Below are positions 56,805 through 64,000 of a stretch of 64,000 bases of DNA, piece by piece (the first letter of the stretch is position 1; each line of letters opens with the position of its first letter). This stretch comes from Reticulitermes lucifugus (Eukaryota; Arthropoda; Insecta; Blattodea; Rhinotermitidae). The stretch lies in contig JAKCWW010000092.1 in the NCBI GenBank assembly GCA_026260175.1, positions 88,234 to 152,233 of the forward strand, read 5' to 3'. The notes below the pieces were generated by a model. The model was not told the origin of the DNA. It searched no databases and was given only the letters and a program-made list of their open reading frames with translations. The translations under genes and the position numbers were made by a program.

Positions 56805-59800
56805 CTCATTGACCTACGGAGAAATATGTTTACAAGCACACCATACCTCATTAAAGAAACAAAAGAGAAACTAAAATTAAAAAGAGATTGAAAAACAACC
56901 AACGGTTTCTTCGGTTCCAATTTATTAGTTACACGATCTGTATTTCTATTGAACTCACTGCGAGAGAACCCTGTGTGTTTGTTAATAGAGTCATATATCA
57001 TTCTAAATATTCATTTAGTTATGTAGGCTCCATTTTCTTGTTGCATTTCCCAGCTCCAAGAATATTATTTCATGTTAGAAGAGCTGTGTTTTTTCCCTTT
57101 CTTCTGTCGTCTTGTGTATCTCACCTCATAAAAGATGTCACGCAAGTTTTATACGTTTCCCCCATCTCGTGCTCTATCTCGGCTCTCCTATATCAACACT
57201 TCCTACCCAAGCCTCCAGGAATCCCCTCCCTCACGCACTCATTCACCTCCAGTGAACAATGTCACGTAGCAAGTTGAAAACACCGTCAACTCTAACATTT
57301 TTCAATCAGTTTTCCTACCTTAAAATCTCACCGGAGAGAAAAATAGAGAAAAAATTAGGTTAACTCTTAAGTGATGGTAAAAGTATCTTTTGTAAAAAAA
57401 TTTCTTTTGTTATTTCATCGTGCAGGACTGAGAGTAAAGTAGCTTATTTATATGAAAATAAGAAATAAAATGAAACTTTAAACTGTTGATAAGCCATAAT
57501 TCAGGGAGATATTTGTGAAACACCATTTTTCAGTACCTATAACGTTACAGAAATTGTTTGAATTGTTAAGACAGCATAAAAAATAAACAATACATGTAAA
57601 GTGGTAAATACATGGATAAATATGCTCCGATACACACAACACTAGCCTTTCTGAAAAAAAGCATGAAAACGAAGGCATTTATTAAAAATATCAATGTCAA
57701 AATGGATGTAAGGTAAATAAACGCGTCTTGTTAATAATAACTTATTTTTTCGCTACATAAATGTGAAATAGCATTGTAATATTAGGGAAAGGCAACTAAA
57801 ACCTCTCCTTTTTCTGCCTTATTATCTCTGCTGTAACGCTGATACGTGAATTCGTCTGTCGGAGACCGAGATTCTAGTACTCCGAAATGAGTCAGTGTCT
57901 GTTGCAAGGCTCTGAGCAAACGGCACTTTCTCGATGAACGTGGGTATGAACCGGAAATCTCTGAGGAAAGAAAACACTTGTAAACGTAAAACCGCAAATC
58001 AGGAAACAGTAAATCGAAATGCAATTTTTCTCTACTAGCACTGCAGTAACTGGGGATGTATAAGTCTTATCTGTAGGAGTAAGCCTGAAAATTCCGAAGT
58101 ACACGAGAAGAACTGTTGCCAGTAAGTATAGTCATTTTTAAGTCACCTTAGGACTTACACATAAAGGAGAGTTGTGTCTGTCGTGTTTCTACACTCAAAT
58201 CCTTTGAAGGATTTTGAATAAATTTGGCATTGGAGATAATATTCATTACCAACCCCATCCTTTGCTATCTTACTAACTTCCTACAAGAGAGTCACTTCAA
58301 AAGCTAATATTCCATTAGCTGTTCTGTAAGTTTGCTTTAAGATCGAACCACTTTCTATTGTCTTTTTTCTACGTTTAAACATTCCAAGTAATCTTTCTTT
58401 CAGGTTTCCCGAAAAATATTTCAATAAATTTCTGAAATTACTATTTATAATGCTTAAAAATTTTAATAATGAACCTTCTCCTTTTGTGTTTTCTCACTAC
58501 ATCTTTATAGGCCCACTTATTCTTCCTAGCGCTTGTTCTTGCACCCACAACATTACTCAGAATTCGTTTGATCCATACTTTATCGTAAGTGCACATTTTT
58601 ATTCGGGAATGCCTTCCGAAACATTTTACCTTTGCCTCATTTTCGGAGAATTATTAGGTGTCTTCATATTTCAATTTTCTCCTGCGCTTGTATGGTGGGC
58701 AAGCCAGGAAATTTAATTAAAAGTATTCAATAACTACTGTGTCTTTCATTAGTATTGCAGATAATATCAGTAATGAATGTAATAAAGATGATTCAGCGGT
58801 TCGAATTGGCAGCCTGCCTGTAAATTGATATGTTACTTCATTATTCTCGATATGTGTAACACAAAACACGGGCTATTACGTAAAATTGAATATTTTTTGC
58901 TAACTACCACAGTTCGGGAATATAATTTTTATATGGGCAAATATATCTGAGTAAATAAAGTAACTGCTGCGTACCTAATATAAAGGGTTTAACGCTTTCT
59001 GTGTAATTTTAATCAACAAGTAATGGAGTTCTTTTTCCAGGAGGCAAAGTACTCAAAGTAATTACTCGCGTCTATCCAAAACACAGTTTAAAGGTACGTG
59101 AAGCCTTATTTGAGGCACCGTAGAAGCTAGAGAGATAGGCAATTTTCTACTGTGTTTACACTGAGATGTCTGCGTAAAATTCTACACGTAATTGCTAGTC
59201 TGTACTGCAATTTATGCAAAACTACTTTCCTTGAAAAAAGGCGTAAATTGAAAGTCATTTTTCAGAGAATCGATATTAAATATGATCTTTATTTTTTGAT
59301 CATGTTTTGTTTTCTTAAAAGCAAAGCAAATCTGTAACAACACAAATACTGTCGTAAGTATTGTATTACAGATGAGTTTAAAAATACAGAGACTATCTCA
59401 CGGACTACTCAATGTACTATATGATGATTCAGTAATAATCTCATAAGCCCAAGTGCGAGACATGAAACGAAATGGGCGTAATTGGCCTCAGACGTAACTA
59501 TGAACTTTACAAAGAAACTGCCATGGACAAATCATCAATAAAAGCAGTAAACTCTAAAATTCTATGTCGTGGAGAACCAGCATATTAAAACCATGCATGT
59601 GTTTGGCAACTCCTGTAAATAAACCACAGTAATAAATACACAACTAAGAAACACAAAGCATTTTTTAAATTAGTCACAAGGGATAGTGGTGCATTTCAGC
59701 GTTATGTCTCTTATATTGTGTAAATATTATACGTCTATACGAAGATACTTTATTCCATTATATAGGCATGTTTGAAGTAGATTCCTGATGTTATGAGGCA

Positions 59801-60434
59801 GGTGTTTTTCCATATAAGAATAAATGAAACACACTTCTTTGGTGGATACACTTTTATAAATATCTCGGACCTATTCCAGGTTTTCATATAATTTTAATAT
59901 TCTTCTGTGAATGTTTGCCTTTCCGCTGGAGAAAGTAACACTCTAGTGAAGCAACGTTTTTCTTCCTACACATTATAAACGGAGAAGAGATTAAGCTGAA
60001 CTTCGTTATAAGGAAAATCCAATACACAGGCCTTTTTAGAAGCAGGTTTTTGCAGTAGAAAATTCTAATCTGTGACTTTAGATAAAGTTCAGATTTTTAC
60101 TTTTATCTACATACGTCCCACGGTTACCTGCAATTACCGTCAAAGGTAATTATTTCATTTTACTTTACTTCCTTCACACCGGATTATTTAATTTGATTCG
60201 CATTCCATCTGCTACGTTTTACCTGCATATACACAATTCACGTTTGTCATACACAGGTAAAAATATAATCTGCTATGTGTCATCCAATAATTTGAATTAT
60301 TTAGAAAAACTTTTTGTGTGTTTTGTAGTTATATTGATATTTTAATTCCTATGTGGGAAAAACTTAACACCATGCTTACAAGGCTTTTCTTACATGTGTG
60401 ACATCTAGCGTTTAAGACGCTGAATTTACAGTCT
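56805..60434. other. Long stretch with no recognised gene
   Basis: The 129-codon plus-strand frame at 56888-57277 is the longest of its kind here, but it has no domain or family signature and is rich in serine, leucine and phenylalanine, as expected from CT-rich DNA. Other frames are shorter. No repeat was delimited. Confidence 0.4.
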
Positions 60435-60689
60435 ATGAAGCCTTGTATTTTTTCCATGGTTCGACAACCCTAGTGGGCCTTGGCCTCCTCTTTGTTGAGG
60501 TTTCAAGATCCCACTCAGACACACCACACTTGGTAGAACTCCTCTGGACGGGTGATCTGTCCGTCGCAAACACCTCTACTTGACAACACACAACACTTTA
60601 CAAGAGACAGACACCTATGTCCCCGGCGATATTCGAACCCGCAATCCCTGAAAGCGAGCGGCGACCGGGATCGGCATGAAGCCGTGTAT
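60435..60689 (-). mobile_element. tRNA-derived SINE, family 1, A-box deleted, with target-site duplication
   Basis: Flanks ATGAAGCCTTGTAT (60435-60448) and ATGAAGCCGTGTAT (60676-60689) match at 13 of 14 bases. On the minus strand the head goes from GCCGATCCCGGTCGCCGCTC straight toward the B box (GGGTTCGAATATCG), so about 30 bases with the A box are missing. The clean duplication suggests it inserted in this form or lost the segment later. The open frame 60552-60929 runs out of it and is a shadow. Confidence 0.85.
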
Positions 60690-60756
60690 ACTGTTAGTTA
60701 TTTGGACCTAGGCAAAAAAAAAGTAACACAAGGATTAAGAATAATAAAGACCGTTA

Positions 60757-61195
60757 AGATTTGTTCTGCTCACCAAATACTATGTGGAGGATTAGTTCAA
60801 TGGCTATTAGATGGCTGGGAATTGTGGCTTGTGTGTGGAAGAAGGGATATTCATACAGTTCTCTTGGTGGGAAACCTGGTGGAAATAGATCACTTGGAAG
60901 ACTTAGGCGTGGATGGCATAATGGCATAATGATGGAGAAATGGGTCTTTTCAGAGGTGAGGTAGGAGGACATGGATTGGGTTCATGTGGCTCAGGATATG
61001 TAGAAATGGGGGCTATTTCTTACATTGCTATGAGAATTGGTGTCTTATAAAATGCAAGAATCTCTTGATTATCTGAAGAAATAAGGACGGTGTCGATGGA
61101 GTTATTTGGTTAATTTTTCAGTTTATAGTCGGTTAGTTACTTGGTTGGTTGGTTTCATAGTTAGTTAGTTAGTTAGTTTATTAGTTTGTTTGTTT
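60757..61195 (+). pseudogene. LINE reverse-transcriptase C-terminus with GTTA tail
   Basis: The frame from 60761 reads MAIRWLGIVACVWKKGYSYS, SLGGKPGGNRSLGRLRRGWH. In a second frame it continues EDMDWVHVAQDM, which fits the MRWxGHVA, GKPxGxRxLGRxRRxW and DWxxxAQDxxxW series of the other copies. Stops make it dead. The tail after 61120 is GGTTGGTTGG then GTTAGTTAGTTAG. It is the most 5'-truncated of the sense copies. Confidence 0.72.
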
Positions 61196-61226
61196 TCTGT
61201 CAGTCAGTCAATCAGTACAGAAAAGC

Positions 61227-61311
61227 CTGATCTGGAAATGAACACATAAGATATCTCCGAAGTTTCGGTGCCCACCTAACAAGTTGCAGGGCGTCAAAAC
61301 CCAGAGGACCG
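61227..61311 (+). mobile_element. Decayed hammerhead-like module (copy 4)
   Basis: CTGATCTGGA (61227), CTCCGAAGTTTCGGTG (61256) and CAAAACCCAGAGGACCGCAA align with the modules at 1.2 and 44.4 kb. Core bases are mutated. It adjoins the 3' tail of the LINE copy. Confidence 0.4.
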
Positions 61312-62199
61312 CAAACTACACTCGAAGTATCAAAACACATTTATATTACGTATTATGTGTCTTCAGTGGTACGACAAATTTAGTTACATTCCGATTTATT
61401 AGCCTGTATATTTTAAATCACAGTGAGTAATATTTTCAGAAATAAAATTATTTTAAGGGACTTTCTCTTATAATTAAGTAATATTCTCAGAATCTAGTAA
61501 CTTCCCTTGGTATCAGAAGTAACCTCTTTATTTTGACGTACCAGCCTGGTTAGAGGAGTTTACTTTTGAGGCATAGATATAGAAAGAAGAATAATAACAC
61601 AAATACATTTTTTAAAGTACACGATGTGGGGAATTGGGCTGGATTCAATAGACCTAGATAGTGTCCTGTGGTGGAACGTTCTGAACCCAATAATAAGCAC
61701 TTCTTTCTATAAAAGACAAAGAATTATTGACCAGTTAAGCTACTCCTTAAGAGTTAATTTGCTTAATAGCACTTGGTGCGCTTTCCTTCAAAGTATGAAG
61801 TTCCGAAATAAATTGTGTGGATCTAACATGAATTCTTCCCAAAAATTCTTGCTTCAAAATTTATTCGCGCTTTGCACTCCGTAAACCTAGATAACATTTC
61901 ATAAATAAGAGCCAACTTTCTAACTTAACGTTGTGGTAGACTGGATGGGGCTCCTCCCTAATCGAAATGTCCCGCCTTCAATCTCGATCCGAAGACTAGC
62001 TACCGTGACCAAAATTTTCGATTTTTTTTTTGTCAGAGGCTCTATGCAGATTCCGGAACACCATTTCAAATTCAGTCACGACTAGTTCCTCGCACGTCCT
62101 CTCGAGCTTAGTGTTCTCTAAGTATCCGGCCGTTCAACGCTACAGAATCATAAGTGAATATTACATAAATAAACACTCATTATGTGGAAGCCAGTTCAG
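61312..62199. other. Stretch with no recognised gene
   Basis: The 86-codon frame 61624-61884 has no signature. Nothing else can be named. Confidence 0.4.
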
Positions 62200-62350
62200 C
62201 GTTTGTAGTATAGTGGCTTGGCTAAAGTCTTCGATGACCAATGAATCATTTTTCGATTCCCAGGAGACACATAGCTTTCTTCTCTTTCGCACAAGATCCC
62301 GACCGAACCTGGATCTCATCCAGCTTGATTTTCGGTGGATACCGTGGGTA
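62200..62350 (+). mobile_element. Possible tRNA-derived SINE head
   Basis: TTTGTAGTATAGTGGCTTGGC and TTTTTCGATTCCCAGGAG look like A and B boxes. There are no flanking repeats and the body is unclear. Confidence 0.3.
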
Positions 62351-62522
62351 CTTTAGTTGTATTTAGGGCGCCCGGAGAGCGAATTTAATGTCACATCTGT
62401 CTAGTACTAAAATTAATAATGGTGGACCTGTGTTTCTACTCCCTTAATACGTCTTCATGCCCAAGGACAACTGTACTTTCAGGATCATAATATTTGGATT
62501 TTATCCATATATGCAGAAGAAG

Positions 62523-62756
62523 TTCTAAGGCGTGGATCTGCGACTGCTCGCTTATTGGAATTGCGATGTAGACTGCCGCAGAGCCATGGACGTCTGCTTC
62601 TTGTGAATGTTGCGTTTTGTCAGGTTGATTTCCCTGCGACGAGCCGATCACTCTCCTAGTGGAGTCCTACCGAGTGTGGTGTTTCTGAGCGTGATTGTGA
62701 AGCCTCGACAAGGAGGAGGCCCTGGCCCACTACGGGCTCTTGCGCAATGGAAAAAA
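62523..62756 (+). mobile_element. tRNA-derived SINE, family 1, 5'-truncated and diverged
   Basis: TCTAAGGCGTGGATCTGCG, a damaged B-box region, CTTGTGAATGTTGCGTTTTG, CCTACCGAGTGTGGTG and CCCACTACGGGCTCTTGCGC with an A tail follow the family 1 order. The B box is lost, so it cannot be transcribed from its own promoter. Confidence 0.8.
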
Positions 62757-64000
62757 TGTGTTGTAAAAGAAAATATGAATACAATTTTAAATTGCAGCCT
62801 TTTGGAAGTTATAATTTTCCGAAACCTACGTACAAAGTTCTATAAAATTATCAACTAGAAATGGCTTTACTGTCTAGTGAGGGAATAATAAATTCAGAAT
62901 TTTTATTGAGTTTATTATGCGATTTTCTGTCATTCTGTACAGTTTTAAAAGAAATGCTACTAGGATATATTCACTTGTACATCAGTGTAGGAATAATCAA
63001 TAACAAATAACATGTATTCCACATGAGGCTATTGAGTCGATGACGTACGTTCACTCAGTGTGAAATAGAAGCCCTCTTCTGCTGCCTAGCAACCTTACAA
63101 CTCTATATAATATGACATTCCACAACGCCAATACCCACGGGTCATCGCACCAAGAGGATACCTTCTTTATTATGTACAGAAAGGAAGCTTCAGCAAGATT
63201 GGTATGCCTCCATATTACGAATTATATTTTAAGGTCAAGCCTTATTTTCCTCAGCTCCATCAACAACGCAGTAGCCGCAACCCTTCGTTAAGTAGCTAAA
63301 AAATGTGACTCAATATTGCTTATGAATAAATGAAAGAATACGCGTTAGAAATTTTCTATAAAGGATTGGTTTTACATACAAAGCCACAAGAATATATACA
63401 GACACCACCGCAACGCAAGATAAAAGGTAGGGATAAAGTTATCACTGTGCATGCCATGAAGGCATATAGGTGGGGTGGAGAAACAGATCCACTAATTCTT
63501 GAACCTGGCACTAGGAGGTGAGTGATCAGCCACAAGCCATGGCTCCTTTACTCTTAGGAAAAGAGCCCAAAATTACCCATTCAATAGGAGGATGATTATA
63601 ACCGTGAGCCAGTATGGATATTATGGAAAAGAGAAAAATCTCTTGCAGTGCTGGTGCAAGACTGTTCTATTTAAAATATGAGTTGCTGAGTTTTGTCACC
63701 TACATGTTTCAGCTCGCATGTAGGTACATTTTTACCTCTTTGCTCTTGATTGTTATATTACTAGCGCCAGTATACACCCAAAAACTTCTGTATATTTCCT
63801 GATAAGTCCCTGAATAAATGAATCAGATTTTTAAGAATTAAATATCCGATAAAAGTATATTATATTTAAAGTCCATTATTTATCACCCGTTAGCAAAGAA
63901 TTTATTATCACATCAGTGTAATTAACATTAACTGAGATTGTTATTGAAAGCACAGAGGATGCAAATTCTTCATCACAGTCCTAATCCGAGAGGTTAATAC
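62757..64000. other. Stretch with no recognised gene
   Basis: Open frames at 62607-62858, 63330-63521 and 63614-63802 have no signature. No repeat was named. Confidence 0.45.

Noticed and set aside
56888-57277. 129-codon open frame
   Set aside because: It has low-complexity composition from CT-rich DNA, no motif and no splice or promoter context. I cannot support a gene.
60552-60929. 125-codon open frame
   Set aside because: It starts inside a reversed SINE and runs into a LINE relic in the wrong frame, so it is a chance fusion.

Overview
This window looks like non-coding, repeat-rich DNA from a large insect genome. It is AT-rich and has three runs of N. No open reading frame exceeds about 130 codons outside the N runs, and I found no conserved host gene, canonical tRNA, rRNA or CRISPR array. 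Retroposed tRNA-derived SINEs, decayed LINE tails, mariner and Penelope-like remnants and minisatellites are scattered through it. From memory, this SINE and LINE mix is most like a cockroach or termite (Blattodea). That assignment is inference and was not tested. The window could be intergenic or lie inside a very long intron.

Layout. 1-10 kb: a decayed ribozyme-like module (1.2 kb), an antisense LINE tail (2.5 kb), an internally deleted mariner pseudogene (5.1-5.4 kb), another decayed module (6.0 kb) and a 41-bp minisatellite (8.3 kb). 10.6-14.8 kb: a 1-kb Penelope-like element with a 12-bp target-site duplication and inverted hammerhead-ribozyme ends, a solo hammerhead motif (12.8 kb), and a 29-bp minisatellite with higher-order structure (13.5-14.8 kb). 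15-30 kb: SINEs of several families, many with clear target-site duplications, a perfect 29-bp-arm palindrome (22.04 kb), degenerate dispersed repeats, a 461-N gap and a solo hammerhead motif (25.3 kb). 30-45 kb: an antisense LINE of a second family, more SINEs, a piggyBac-type MITE flanked by TTAA (38.0 kb), a second palindrome related to the first (42.4 kb) and a decayed ribozyme-like module (44.4 kb). 45-64 kb: three sense-strand LINE tails (47.1, 52.6, 60.8 kb), hammerhead motifs at 51.15 and 55.6-55.7 kb, a 132-bp tandem repeat (54.0 kb) and further SINE copies.

The most interesting signal is a set of at least five hammerhead self-cleaving ribozyme motifs. They share the catalytic core (CTGANGA ... 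GAAA ... GTA or ATA). Their stem II sequences differ from copy to copy but stay complementary, which argues for selected RNA structure rather than a shared sequence block. One pair bounds a short Penelope-like retroelement that still encodes the tail of its GIY-YIG endonuclease. The second notable signal is a pair of foldback palindromes 20 kb apart that share the core CCGACAAATGTA.
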